Shown here one piece after another: positions 42,966 to 51,580 of a DNA stretch of 64,000 bases (position 1 is the first letter of the stretch; each line of letters starts with the position of its first letter). Under the pieces are notes generated by a model. It was not told the origin of the DNA and searched no databases. It saw only the letters and a list, made by a program, of their open reading frames with translations. This DNA is from Actinoplanes sichuanensis (GTDB taxonomy: Bacteria; Actinomycetota; Actinomycetes; Mycobacteriales; Micromonosporaceae), in the NCBI RefSeq assembly GCF_033097365.1, contig NZ_AP028461.1, positions 558,001-622,000 of the forward strand, written 5' to 3'. The translations under genes were made by a program, and so were the position numbers.

Positions 42966-44846
42966 TCAGTCCGTCTCCATCACGATGATGGCCCCGTCGC
43001 CCCCGCCCGGGCCACCGTCGCGACTGCGCAGCGGGGTGCACGCCACTCGGACGGTGACGTTGCGGCCGCGCCGATTGACGGCGTCGAGGCGGATCTCGCC
43101 GGACCCGCCGTCGGCCCCGAGGGCGCCGCGCAGCAGCGGCCGCACCTGATCGATGGGCAGCCCGATGTCCAGGTTGAGGAAGTGCTGGCCGATCACCTCG
43201 CCGGAGCGCAGCCCCCACAGGTCCTCGGCGTGCCGGTTCCACATCCGGATCCGCAGATCCGGGTCGACGACCGCGACCCCGGCCTGGAGGCTGGTCAGGA
43301 CGGTCTCCAGGAAGGCGTTCGCCTCGTCCAGCCGGCCGGTGCTGATCCGCAGCTGGTCGTTGATGCTCTGCAACTCGTCGTTGGTGGACTGGAGTTCCTC
43401 GTTCATGGTCTCCAGTTCCTCGTTCGTCGACTGGAGTTCCTCGTTGGTGGTCTCCAGTTCCTCGACCGTGGACTGGAGTTCCTCGTTGGTGGTCTCCAGT
43501 TCCTCGACCGTGGACTGGAGTTCCTCGTTGGTGGTCTCCAGCTCCTCGTTGGTCGACTGGAGTTCCTCGTACGCCGCCTCGAGCTGCTGGTTGGCGTGTT
43601 CCAGGTCGTCCTGCAGGCGCCGGGCAGCGGTCATGTCGTGGAAGATCAGGTTGACGCCGAGGAGGCTGCCGTCGGCACCGCTGAGCGGGCTGATCTGCAC
43701 CACCAGGTGGACGACCTCGGAGCCGCGGTGGTACTCGACGTCGGTGACCCGCAGGGTGCGGCGCTCCAGCTGGGTCTGCTCGATGTAGCGGCGCAGCTCG
43801 ACCGGCCGGTAGGACAGGTCCAGGTCGCGGAACGGGCGGCCGATGTCGCGCGAGGACACCCCGAACATCTTCTCCAGGTGTCGGTTCGAGAGCGCGACCA
43901 GACCGTCCGAGGTGAGCGCCAGCTGGGCCAGTGGGCTCGCCGCGAACGCCTCGTTGCGCAATTCGTCGAGCCCGGTGACACCGCCGGTGCCGGCCGGCGG
44001 CGGGTCGGTGAAGACCACGCCGGGCGGGGCGTACAGGCGGGGGACCCGACGGAAGACCCGCCGCTTCAGGTCGATCGGGGTGAACAGGCTGCCGTGGCTG
44101 AGCAGCATCTCCGCCTTGCCGAGGAACAGCACGCCGGTGTCGTTGAGGGCGAAGTGGAACCGGCCGAGGATCTTCGACTGGGTCTCGGCGTTGAAGTACA
44201 TCAGCGTGTTGCGGCAGGTGAGCAGGTCGATCCGGGAGATCGGGGCGTCCTGCACCAGGTCGTTGCGGCCGAAGATGACCGACCGGCGCAGGTCCTTGCG
44301 GAACGTGTACCGGCCGTTGACCTGCTCGAAGTAGCGTTCGACCAGCTCCGGGTCGAGATCCTGGATCTCGCGCTCGCCGTACGACGCCTGCCGGGCCTCG
44401 TTGAGCTGCTCCTCGTCGACGTCCGTCGCGTAGATCTTGACCCGGTCCTTGAACTGGTCGATGCCGAGCATCTCGGCCAGGACCATGGCCAGCGTGTACG
44501 CCTCCTCGCCGGACGCGCACCCGGCCGACCAGATCCGGATCATCGAGTCGGCCGGCTTGGCCGTGACCATCGGCTCGAGCACCTCGGCCCGCAGGTACTC
44601 CCAGGCGTCGGCGTCCCGGAAGAACGCCGTCACGTTGATCAGGATGGTGTTGAAGAGCGCGGTGAACTCGTCCGGGTGGACCTGGAGATGGTCCAGATAC
44701 TCCGGATAGTCGGTCGCGTCCACCTGGGTCATCCGCCGATTGACCCGCCGCATGAGGCTGGACCGCTTGTAGCCGGTGAAGTCGAAGCCCCTGGACTCTT
44801 TGAGGTAGACCAGAAGGGCTTCGAATTGCGGGTCGGTCGCTTGCAC
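42966..44846 (-). CDS. CheR methyltransferase with PAS domains and repeat coiled coil
   Basis: A 626-residue protein. The N-terminal helical part plus SAM-binding core are CheR-like: FTGYKRSSLMRRVNRRM, NVTAFFRDADAWEYL, IWSAGCASGEEAYTLAM, FGRNDLVQDAPISRIDLLTCRNTLMYF. Then comes a PAS domain (LAQLALTSDGLVALSNRHLEKMFG), a coiled coil (about 415-505) made of alternating EELQSTN and EELETTN heptads, and a second PAS domain (LTSLQAGVAVVDPDLRIRMWNRHAEDLWGL). The usual CheR substrate, a chemoreceptor, is not nearby, so it probably modifies or senses something else. CheB and two STAS-ATPase genes flank it. ATG 44846 starts MQATDPQFEALL. Confidence 0.9.
   Translation of the reverse strand: MQATDPQFEALLVYLKESRGFDFTGYKRSSLMRRVNRRMTQVDATDYPEYLDHLQVHPDEFTALFNTILINVTAFFRDADAWEYLRAEVLEPMVTAKPADSMIRIWSAGCASGEEAYTLAMVLAEMLGIDQFKDRVKIYATDVDEEQLNEARQASYGEREIQDLDPELVERYFEQVNGRYTFRKDLRRSVIFGRNDLVQDAPISRIDLLTCRNTLMYFNAETQSKILGRFHFALNDTGVLFLGKAEMLLSHGSLFTPIDLKRRVFRRVPRLYAPPGVVFTDPPPAGTGGVTGLDELRNEAFAASPLAQLALTSDGLVALSNRHLEKMFGVSSRDIGRPFRDLDLSYRPVELRRYIEQTQLERRTLRVTDVEYHRGSEVVHLVVQISPLSGADGSLLGVNLIFHDMTAARRLQDDLEHANQQLEAAYEELQSTNEELETTNEELQSTVEELETTNEELQSTVEELETTNEELQSTNEELETMNEELQSTNDELQSINDQLRISTGRLDEANAFLETVLTSLQAGVAVVDPDLRIRMWNRHAEDLWGLRSGEVIGQHFLNLDIGLPIDQVRPLLRGALGADGGSGEIRLDAVNRRGRNVTVRVACTPLRSRDGGPGGGDGAIIVMETD
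43366..43578 (-). repeat. tandem 42-bp repeats encoding heptads in the CheR coiled coil
   Basis: About ten 21-bp units alternate between EELQST(N/V) and EELETTN. Paired 42-bp units are nearly identical in DNA, so the coiled coil has grown by tandem duplication. Length variation between strains would change the spacing between the two PAS domains. Confidence 0.85.
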
Positions 44847-44867
44847 GATCCGGAACGCTACCGCACG

Positions 44868-45842
44868 TCAGCCGGTACCTGTGGCGCCGAGACGGGCGAT
44901 CAGGTCCCGGAGTGTGCCGGCCGCGGTCTCGGCGTCCTCCGCGGTGTCCAGATAGCGTTCCCGGCCGTCGACGGCCATCCGCCGGCTCAGCTCCGCCTTC
45001 TCCTTGAGCGCGCGCAGCGCCATCCACAGCGCGCTCTCCAGCGAGGCGGTCTGCTCGTCCAGGAGGGTCTCCGGCGACCAGGCGTGCCCGACCCGGCAGC
45101 GGAACCGGGGAAGCGGCTTCTCCTCGATCTGGAACAGGCTGCCGCCGCAGCTGGGGCAACCGAACCCGGCCGGTGGCGCGATCCGGTCACTGCTCAACGG
45201 AAAGAGCTCGGACATGGCCACCTCCGCGTCCAGCAGCGGGTCGGGTTCGGGTTCGGGCGCCGGTGCCAGGGGCGTCGCGGTCAGCGCGGCCAGCAGTGGG
45301 CCGATCCCCGCGGCCGGGACCACGTGATCGGCCGTCACCGCCTCCAGCGCGGCCCGCGGCATCCACGGGTGCAGCGCGTCGGCCGGGTCCTGCACCACCG
45401 TGGCACCGCCGCGGGAGGCGATCGTGGCCAGCCCGGCCGCGCCGTCGTCCCGGGCTCCGGACAGCACGACGCCGATCGCCCGCCGCCCGGCGGCCCGGGC
45501 CACCGAGCGGAACAGTGGATCGACCGCGGGACGATGCCCGTTCTCGGCGGGACCGCGGCTCAGCCGGATGTGCCCGTCGAGCAGCAGCAGATGGTGGTCG
45601 GCGGGGGCCACGTAGACGCGGCCGGACCGGACGATCTCCCCGTCGCGGGCCGTGTCTGCCGGTAGCGGACCGCCCCGGGACAGGATGCCCGGCAGCGCAC
45701 TCGGCGCCGACCGGGGCACGTGCAGGACCACCAGGACCGCGCCCGGATAGTCGGCGGGCAACCCGGCGACCATCGCGCGCAGCGCCTCCACCCCGCCGGC
45801 GGACGCGCCCACGGCGACCAGATCACGATGCTCGGTGGTCAT
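44868..45842 (-). CDS. CheB-type methylesterase with zinc-like C-terminal part
   Basis: A 324-residue protein with the CheB methylesterase core but no N-terminal receiver. The catalytic Ser is in VGASAGGVEALRAMVAGLP, His in VVLHVPRSAPSAL and Asp in LSGARDDGAAGL. After the esterase a C-terminal part holds CPSCGGSLFQ and FRCRVGHAWSPETLL, a possible zinc-binding Cys3His motif, then a helical tail. Phosphorylation control through a receiver is thus absent. Its ATG 45842 overlaps the upstream STAS-ATPase stop (ATGA), and CheR-PAS follows by 21 bp, so the genes form one operon with a possible methylation cycle on a partner. Confidence 0.9.
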   Translation of the reverse strand: MTTEHRDLVAVGASAGGVEALRAMVAGLPADYPGAVLVVLHVPRSAPSALPGILSRGGPLPADTARDGEIVRSGRVYVAPADHHLLLLDGHIRLSRGPAENGHRPAVDPLFRSVARAAGRRAIGVVLSGARDDGAAGLATIASRGGATVVQDPADALHPWMPRAALEAVTADHVVPAAGIGPLLAALTATPLAPAPEPEPDPLLDAEVAMSELFPLSSDRIAPPAGFGCPSCGGSLFQIEEKPLPRFRCRVGHAWSPETLLDEQTASLESALWMALRALKEKAELSRRMAVDGRERYLDTAEDAETAAGTLRDLIARLGATGTG

Positions 45843-46579
45843 CCCGGCGCCCCGGTGCTGAGCTGGGTCCACACCACCTTGCCGTCGGGGACCGGCAGGA
45901 CACCCCACGCGTCGGTGAGCTCGCGGACCAGGCGCAGCCCGCGTCCACCGGCGGAGGTGACGGCCGGGTCGAGGGTGCGGGGCATCAGGCGGCTGCCGTC
46001 GCGGACCGCCATGGTCAGCCGGCCGCCCCGAAGACCGAGGGTGAACTCCATGGTGGTGTGCGCGTGCCGGACCACGTTGGCGACCAGTTCGGTGGCGACC
46101 AGGGTGGCGGTGGCGGTCAGATCGGCGCACTGCCACGCCGTACCGGCCTGGACGATCAGGTTCCGTACCTGACGGCAGGCCTCCGGGACCGGCCGCAACC
46201 GCACCCGCACGGCGAGACCACCGGGTTCGGCCTCCGCATCGGCCAGCGCCTTGTCGCAGTCGTCGGCGTATTCCAGACCGGCGCAGTCCCGGACACCGGC
46301 CAGGGCGTCGCGGGTCTGCGGGTCGGCGCCGCACACCACGATCGGCACCGACGGGAACTCCTCCGCCTGGCAGACCACGGCGCCCAGCCCGGTCAGGGCC
46401 ACCGGGTCGCCGACGCGGAGTCGGGTCAGGTCGAGCAGCACCTTCACCGGCTGCCCGGCCAGGCTGCGACGCACCGCGGTGCCGAGCGCCCCGCCGGTGT
46501 CCCGGTCCAGGGTGCCGCTGACCCGCAGGACCGCCACCGGAAGATCCCGCTCCGGCCGGCAGACGAGCTGGCTGGGCAT
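45839..46579 (-). CDS. second STAS domain fused to an RsbW-like ATPase
   Basis: A 246-residue paralogue of the protein at 42184-42912. The STAS part (LPVAVLRVSGTLDRDTGGALG, KVLLDLTRLRVGDPVALTGLGAVV) again lacks the DSSG phosphosite (GDPVAL instead). The ATPase part has LVATELVANVVRHAHTTMEF, VRDGSRLMPRTLD and GRGLRLVRELTDAWGV. ATG 46579 follows GGAGGGAGGCGC. As first gene of the minus-strand operon (STAS-ATPase, CheB, CheR-PAS, STAS-ATPase), it probably sets the expression of the group and is divergent from secA2. Confidence 0.88.
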   Translation of the reverse strand: MPSQLVCRPERDLPVAVLRVSGTLDRDTGGALGTAVRRSLAGQPVKVLLDLTRLRVGDPVALTGLGAVVCQAEEFPSVPIVVCGADPQTRDALAGVRDCAGLEYADDCDKALADAEAEPGGLAVRVRLRPVPEACRQVRNLIVQAGTAWQCADLTATATLVATELVANVVRHAHTTMEFTLGLRGGRLTMAVRDGSRLMPRTLDPAVTSAGGRGLRLVRELTDAWGVLPVPDGKVVWTQLSTGAPG

Positions 46580-46751
46580 GCGCCTCCCTCCGGCGGTCCG
46601 CGCTGGACGCCCGGCGGACGTCAGGTCATCAGGTGCCCGGCGTCCGGGCGGGGCAAACGTTCGCGCGCCGATGACCGGCGCACATCCTTCCCGGCGATCC
46701 GGCGGGAGTCCGTCACCTGAGATCGGGCAAAATGAAGTACCGTTGCGCGCC

Positions 46752-49043
46752 ATGGGTGTGTCTCAGCGGCTGAAGAGCCGGTTCCGCAAGTTTCTCCAGC
46801 GTCCGGGCACGACGGTGGACCTCGGCCCGTTGTCGAAGCGGCTCCCCGCGATCGAGGCGCGCGAGGAGGCTCTGCAGGAGATGGACGACGCGGCCCTGAC
46901 CGAGGCCGCGCGCGAGGCGAGCGATCACGTCGAGATCTGTGCGATCGGCCGCGAGGCGGCCCGGCGGGCGATCAGCCAGCGGCCGTATGACGTGCAGTTG
47001 CTCGGCGCGATGGCGCTGCTCGACAAGCGGGTCGCCGAGATGGCGACCGGTGAGGGCAAGACGCTCACCGCGACCATCGCGGCGTATGGGCACACCCGCC
47101 TCGGCAACGGCCCGGTGCACGTCCTCACCGTCAACGACTACCTGGCCCGCCGGGACGCCGAGTGGATGGAGCCGATCTACACGCTCCTCGGCCTGACCGT
47201 CGCGTCGGTGACCGAGCTGATGACGCCGGAGGAGCGCCGCGAGGCGTACGCGGCGGACGTCACCTACGTCTCGGTGAGCGAGGCCGGCTTCGACTACCTG
47301 CGCGACCAGCTGGTCACCGACGTCGCCGACCGGGTCCAGCGCGACCTGGCCACCTGCATCGTCGACGAGGCCGACTCGATCCTGATCGACGAGGCCCGGG
47401 TGCCGATGGTGCTGGCCGGCAGCACCTCGGTGGAGAGCGACCCGGTGCACGAGGCCGCCGAGCTGGTGCGGGCCCTGCGCAAGGGCAAGGACTACGAGGT
47501 GGCCGAGGACGGCCGCTCGGTGGCCTTCACCGAGGAGGGGCTGAAGAACATCGAGGCCCAGCTCGGCGACATCGACCTCTATGCGGACGACCAGGTCGAG
47601 AAGCTGTCCGCGGTGAACGTGGCGCTGCACGCGCACGCCCTGCTGCGTCGCGACGTCGACTACATCGTCCGTAACGGCGGGGTCGAGCTGATCGACGAGA
47701 TGCGCGGCCGGGTCGCGCAGCGTCGTCGCTGGCCGGACGGTCTGCAGGCGGCCGTGGAGGCCAAGGAGGGCCTGTCCGCCACCGCCGAGGGCGAGGTGCT
47801 GGACACCATCACCGTGCAGGCGTTCATCGCGCTGTACAAGACGGTCTGCGGCATGACGGCGACCGCCGTGCACGTCGGCGAGCAGCTCCGTGAGTACTTC
47901 AAGCTCGAGGTCGCGGTCATCCCGTCGAACACGCCGAACATCCGTGAGGACGACGTCGACCGGATCTACTCGGCGCACGACATGCGCGACGAGGCCCTGG
48001 TCGAGGAGATCAAGATCGCCCACGAGTCGGGCCGTCCGGTGCTGATCGGCACCCTGGACGTGAAGGCGTCCGAGCGCCTGGCCCGTCAGCTCGCCGATGC
48101 GGGCGTCCCGTCCAACGTGCTGAACGCGAAGAACGACGCCGAGGAGGCGTCGATCATCGCCGAGGCCGGCGCGCTCGGCGCGGTCACCGTCTCCACCCAG
48201 ATGGCCGGGCGTGGTGTCGACATCCGCCTCGGCGGCAGCGACGAGAAGGACCGCGACGCCGTGGTCGAGCTGGGCGGCCTCTACGTGATCGGCTCCGGCC
48301 GGCACGACAGCCGCCGCGTCGACGACCAGCTGCGTGGCCGGGCCGGCCGGCAGGGCGACCCGGGCCGCTCGGTGTTCTTCGTCAGCCTCGAGGACGAGCT
48401 GGTCCAGCGGCACGCCGGTGACATCATCCCGGCCTCGCCGCGGATGGACATCGACGGTGTCGTGCACGACTCCCAGGTGGAGTACGCGGTCGAGCACGCC
48501 CAGCGGGTCGCCGAGGGTGTGAACCACGAGATCCACAAGAACACCTGGCGTTACAGCGTGGTCATCGAGCAGCAGCGTCTGCTGCTGGCCGAGCGCCGGG
48601 AGCGGCTGCTGACCTCCGAGGTCGCCGCGATCATGCTGCTGGAGAAGTCGCCCGACAAGGCCAAGGAGACCGACGAGGACGTGCTGTCCGACGCGGCCCG
48701 GGCGATCGCGCTCTACCACCTCGACAAGCAGTGGGCCGACCACCTGGCGTACCTGTCCGAGGTCCGGGAGGGTGTGCACCTGCGCGCCCTGGGCAAGCTC
48801 GACCCGCTGGACGAGTTCCACAGGTCGGCCGTCCCGGCCTTCCAGGAGATGCTCACCCAGGTCGAGGCGAAGACGATCGAGGCCTTCGAGGAGGTCGACC
48901 TGACGGACGGCTGGCAGCCGGAGCGGGCCGAGATCGTCCGGCCCAGCGCCACCTGGACCTACCTGGTGCACGACAACCCGTTCGGCTCCGAGTTGGACCG
49001 GCTGATCGCCGCGGTCGGCCGCCGCCTCACCTCGGGCGGCTGA
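46752..49043 (+). CDS. secA2: accessory Sec ATPase SecA2
   Basis: A 763-residue SecA-type preprotein translocase ATPase. Walker A is in ATGEGKTLTATIAAYGH (about 98), Walker B in TCIVDEADSILIDEARVPMVLAG (about 205), and MAGRGVDIRLGG plus QLRGRAGRQGDPGRSVFFVSLEDEL are present. At 763 residues it is shorter than housekeeping SecA (about 900-950 in actinobacteria) and lacks the C-terminal zinc finger, which points to the accessory SecA2 rather than SecA1. It exports a small set of proteins. ATG 46752 begins MGVSQRLKSRFRKFLQRPG. It is monocistronic and closed by the hairpin at 49068-49102. Confidence 0.93.
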   Translation: MGVSQRLKSRFRKFLQRPGTTVDLGPLSKRLPAIEAREEALQEMDDAALTEAAREASDHVEICAIGREAARRAISQRPYDVQLLGAMALLDKRVAEMATGEGKTLTATIAAYGHTRLGNGPVHVLTVNDYLARRDAEWMEPIYTLLGLTVASVTELMTPEERREAYAADVTYVSVSEAGFDYLRDQLVTDVADRVQRDLATCIVDEADSILIDEARVPMVLAGSTSVESDPVHEAAELVRALRKGKDYEVAEDGRSVAFTEEGLKNIEAQLGDIDLYADDQVEKLSAVNVALHAHALLRRDVDYIVRNGGVELIDEMRGRVAQRRRWPDGLQAAVEAKEGLSATAEGEVLDTITVQAFIALYKTVCGMTATAVHVGEQLREYFKLEVAVIPSNTPNIREDDVDRIYSAHDMRDEALVEEIKIAHESGRPVLIGTLDVKASERLARQLADAGVPSNVLNAKNDAEEASIIAEAGALGAVTVSTQMAGRGVDIRLGGSDEKDRDAVVELGGLYVIGSGRHDSRRVDDQLRGRAGRQGDPGRSVFFVSLEDELVQRHAGDIIPASPRMDIDGVVHDSQVEYAVEHAQRVAEGVNHEIHKNTWRYSVVIEQQRLLLAERRERLLTSEVAAIMLLEKSPDKAKETDEDVLSDAARAIALYHLDKQWADHLAYLSEVREGVHLRALGKLDPLDEFHRSAVPAFQEMLTQVEAKTIEAFEEVDLTDGWQPERAEIVRPSATWTYLVHDNPFGSELDRLIAAVGRRLTSGG

Positions 49044-49067
49044 TCTCACACCGGAAAATCGTTTCAT

Positions 49068-49102
49068 ACCGGGGGTGTCGCCTTGACGGCGGTGCCCCCG
49101 GT
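49068..49102 (+). terminator. hairpin terminator after secA2
   Basis: Arms 49068-49082 and 49088-49102 pair over 15 bases in RNA, with three G-U pairs, 25 nt after the secA2 stop, followed by TGTCTTCT. The G-U pairs make it stronger on the plus-strand transcript. Confidence 0.8.
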
Positions 49103-49320
49103 TGTCTTCTCATGCCCATGACGTTCGGCAATGTTTAATGAGGCTGACAGAAAGCGTTCCCGGAATGAATTAGCGGCGCGCCCGACAATATGGAACGTCT
49201 TTCCCACAGTGTGGTTGACGACTTGACCCGCTCACCGGCGTACCGGAAATATCGTTCGGGCCTTTACGCAGAGTGAAAAATCGTATTCGCTTGCGTCAGC
49301 AAATTCTGGGGGATGAATCA

Positions 49321-49887
49321 ATGCCGGTCAGCGCATTGTCGCCGCGTGCCGATCGTCGTTCTGCCGGACCCGGCCGGAGTTCCGGTCGCCGCACCGCCGA
49401 GCCCGCGCTGACCGTGACACTCGCCATTCCGCTCACCGGGGACGTGGTTTCCCCACAGGCGCACCGGCTGCTCGCCGCCGTCCGTGAGTTGGTCGAGCTG
49501 AGTCGGGGGACGGTCACCGTCGAGCAGGCCCCGGCGCCCGAGCCGGAGACGGCCGAGGAGCCCGCTGAGGCGCCTCTGGACGGGCCGGAGGTGCGTCTGC
49601 TGACCTCGTCGCGTCAGGCGCTGCTGGAGGGCGAGGCGCTGCCGCTGACGCGGCTGGAGTTCGACCTCCTGCAGTACCTCGCCGAGCGTCCGCGTCGGGT
49701 CTTCACCCGGGCCCAGCTGCTCGCCGCGGTCTGGGGTTACGAGCGGGCCGGTGAGCGCACCGTCGACGTGCACGTGCGCCGGCTGCGACTCAAGCTCGGC
49801 GGGCACCTGCCGCTGATCACCACCGTCTACGGGGTGGGCTACCGGCTGGCCGACGACGCACGGATCAGCATCCTGCCGCACGATTGA
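49321..49887 (+). CDS. winged-helix transcriptional regulator (OmpR/PhoB-type effector only)
   Basis: A 188-residue DNA-binding protein. The N-terminal 100 residues are Pro/Ala/Glu-rich with a short strand-rich part ([21 protein letters not shown]) and no receiver domain; the C-terminal part is a PhoB-type winged helix: [48 protein letters not shown] and [13 protein letters not shown] 49321 follows GGGGGATGAATC; GTG 49273 would add 16 residues. Without a receiver it is not controlled by phosphorylation in the usual way. It is followed after 3 nt by the uridine-kinase-like gene, so they form an operon. Confidence 0.88.
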   Translation: MPVSALSPRADRRSAGPGRSSGRRTAEPALTVTLAIPLTGDVVSPQAHRLLAAVRELVELSRGTVTVEQAPAPEPETAEEPAEAPLDGPEVRLLTSSRQALLEGEALPLTRLEFDLLQYLAERPRRVFTRAQLLAAVWGYERAGERTVDVHVRRLRLKLGGHLPLITTVYGVGYRLADDARISILPHD

Positions 49888-49890
49888 TCC

Positions 49891-50523
49891 ATGCGGGTAC
49901 GACCGGTCTCCTTTCCCCTGCTCGTCGAGGGCCTCGCCGACCGGCTGGCGAGTCGGGAATCCGACAGCCGGCTGCGGGTGGCCGTGGACGGCGCCGACGC
50001 GGCCGATCCGGGCCGTCTCGCGGACGCCCTGGTGGACCCGTTGCGGGTGCGCGGTCGCCCGACGGTACGTGTCGACACCAGCGATTTCCTGCGCCCGGCG
50101 TCGCTGCGGCTCGAGTTCGGGCGTACCAATCCGGACTCTTTCTACACCGGCTGGTTCGACGAGGCCGGGCTGATCCGCGAGGTGCTGTCCCCGGCCGGGC
50201 CGGACGGTTCCGGGCGGATCCTGGAGCGCCTGTGGGACGCCCACATCGATCGGGCCGCCCGGGCGCCGTACCGTGAGCTCCCGCCGGGCGCGATCGTGCT
50301 GGTCAGCGGCCCGTTGCTGCTCGGCTCCGGGTTGCCGTTCGACTTCTCCGTCCACCTTGAGCTGACCCCGGCGGCGCTGGCCCGCCGGACCCCCGATGAT
50401 CTCGCCTGGACGCTTCCGGCCTATCGGCGCTACGCCGATGAGGTGGCCCCGGAAACCTTCGCTGACGTGGTCGTTCGTCTCGACGACCCGCGCCACCCGG
50501 CGCTTGTCGTGACCGGCTCGTGA
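49891..50523 (+). CDS. uridine-kinase-like protein with degenerate P-loop
   Basis: A 210-residue protein related to uridine kinases. The P-loop position reads RVAVDGADAADPGRLADAL, where a kinase would have GKT; the Lys and Thr are missing. Later parts match the family: TVRVDTSDFLRP, PDSFYTGWFDEAGLIREVLSP, YRELPPGAIVLVSGPLLLGSGLPFDFSVHLEL and YADEVAPETFADVVVRLDD. It has therefore probably lost ATP-dependent kinase activity and may be a regulatory or binding protein. The frame is intact, with no stop or frameshift. It starts 3 nt after the winged-helix regulator, an unusual partner for such a protein. Confidence 0.75.
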   Translation: MRVRPVSFPLLVEGLADRLASRESDSRLRVAVDGADAADPGRLADALVDPLRVRGRPTVRVDTSDFLRPASLRLEFGRTNPDSFYTGWFDEAGLIREVLSPAGPDGSGRILERLWDAHIDRAARAPYRELPPGAIVLVSGPLLLGSGLPFDFSVHLELTPAALARRTPDDLAWTLPAYRRYADEVAPETFADVVVRLDDPRHPALVVTGS

Positions 50524-50722
50524 CGCTCGGCACAAGACCCGCGTGCCGAGTCCGTGGCGGATTCGAACACCGACAGTTATGCTCCGGTTACTTTTTCGCG
50601 GGGGTCCCGTTTGGGATCTCCGGCGGTGGGTATCGTCCGGCTCCACATGCACGAGCCGGCCGGGACGAGGGTGACCCGGGGATGGCCACCGGTCGGGGCT
50701 GAGTGAAGGGCAGGGGGACTGC

Positions 50723-51145
50723 ATGCTCGTCAACGGAGCGGTTGTTGCGGGTAAGGGCGCGAGCACGGCCAAGGGGCGCTCGGTCGAGGAGTTCGAGCAG
50801 ATCCGGGTGATCCTGCAGGGCCGGTTCGAGGAGCTCGACCGCGAGTACGAAGAGGCCGTCGCCCAGAACACCAGGCTGAGGCTGGTCGAGATCGGCGACG
50901 CGGCCGGCGACGACCAGGCCGACAGCGGGTCGAAGACGGCGGAGCGCGACGCCGCGACCTCACTGCTGAGGACGCTGCTGGACAGGCGCACGCAGGCGGA
51001 GCACGCGCTCCAGCGCCTCGACGACGGGACGTATGGCAACTGTGAGGGTTGCTCCAACCCGATCCCGGTGGAGCGGCTCGAGGTGTTCCCCTCGGCCACC
51101 ACGTGTGTGAACTGCAAGCAGGTGCGCGAGCGCCGGGCCAGCTGA
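50723..51145 (+). CDS. DksA/TraR-family zinc finger protein
   Basis: A 140-residue protein: an N-terminal helical hairpin (EEFEQIRVILQGRFEELDREYEEAV, DQADSGSKTAERDAATSLLRTLLDRR) and a C-terminal zinc finger CEGCSNPIPVERLEVFPSATTCVNC (four Cys, in parts). DksA-type proteins bind in the RNA polymerase secondary channel and change initiation with or without ppGpp. Acidic tip residues at the end of the coiled coil were not clearly identified, so it may be a shortened actinobacterial homologue (RbpA-unrelated). ATG 50723 follows CAGGGGGACTGC. A clear terminator follows. Confidence 0.9.
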   Translation: MLVNGAVVAGKGASTAKGRSVEEFEQIRVILQGRFEELDREYEEAVAQNTRLRLVEIGDAAGDDQADSGSKTAERDAATSLLRTLLDRRTQAEHALQRLDDGTYGNCEGCSNPIPVERLEVFPSATTCVNCKQVRERRAS

Positions 51146-51151
51146 CGCCCG

Positions 51152-51184
51152 CCGGGCCCGCCTAACCGGACGGGCCCGGTTTTC
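51152..51184 (+). terminator. rho-independent terminator after the DksA/TraR gene
   Basis: Stem CCGGGCCCG (51152-51160) and CGGGCCCGG (51171-51179), 10-nt loop, then TTTT. It starts 6 bases after the stop codon. Confidence 0.88.
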
Positions 51185-51400
51185 GCTTATTCGGAGCGCG
51201 GCGGCGACAGGGTGCGCGGCGGCGAGACGCGCGCCACATATTCATTACTGAACAATTGTTTATCCAACGGGTGGCGGGCGGTGAATTCCGGCTCCGCCAC
51301 CGTCGATTGTTGAGGAACACAAGTAGTTCCGGCGGTCTCGTCCGATGGTCGGTTCCCGGTTCCCGGTATTTCCGCGGCGCGGTCGGGTACAACCGGATCC

Positions 51401-51580
51401 ATGACCGACACAGCAGACGACGCACGTGAACCCGAGCGCCCCGAAGCGGCCGGCGGCGACTACGAGTACGACGAAGCTCACGGGGGCGGCGACGACGGAC
51501 CCGGGGTCCCGGCCGCCCTGGCCGACGAAGCCCGCCGGATGCGGGACCTCAGCGGGGTTGAGCGACCAGCACCGCGGTGA
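51401..51580 (+). CDS. short acidic protein, 59 aa
   Basis: ATG 51401 opens a 59-codon frame, MTDTADDAREPERPE followed by a Gly/Asp/Tyr stretch (GGDYEYDEAHGGGDDGPG) and an Ala/Arg end (ADEARRMRDLSGVERPAPR). It overlaps the 3' end of the minus-strand membrane protein gene by 32 bp. The codon bias fits coding and the acidic composition is consistent, but the upstream site is weak, so it is a candidate only. Its location, at the tail of the FtsK operon, gives no clear functional hint. Confidence 0.4.
   Translation: MTDTADDAREPERPEAAGGDYEYDEAHGGGDDGPGVPAALADEARRMRDLSGVERPAPR

Noticed and set aside
46713..49067. Minus-strand open frame of 784 codons
   Set aside because: Exact shadow of secA2; no ribosome site or known domain.
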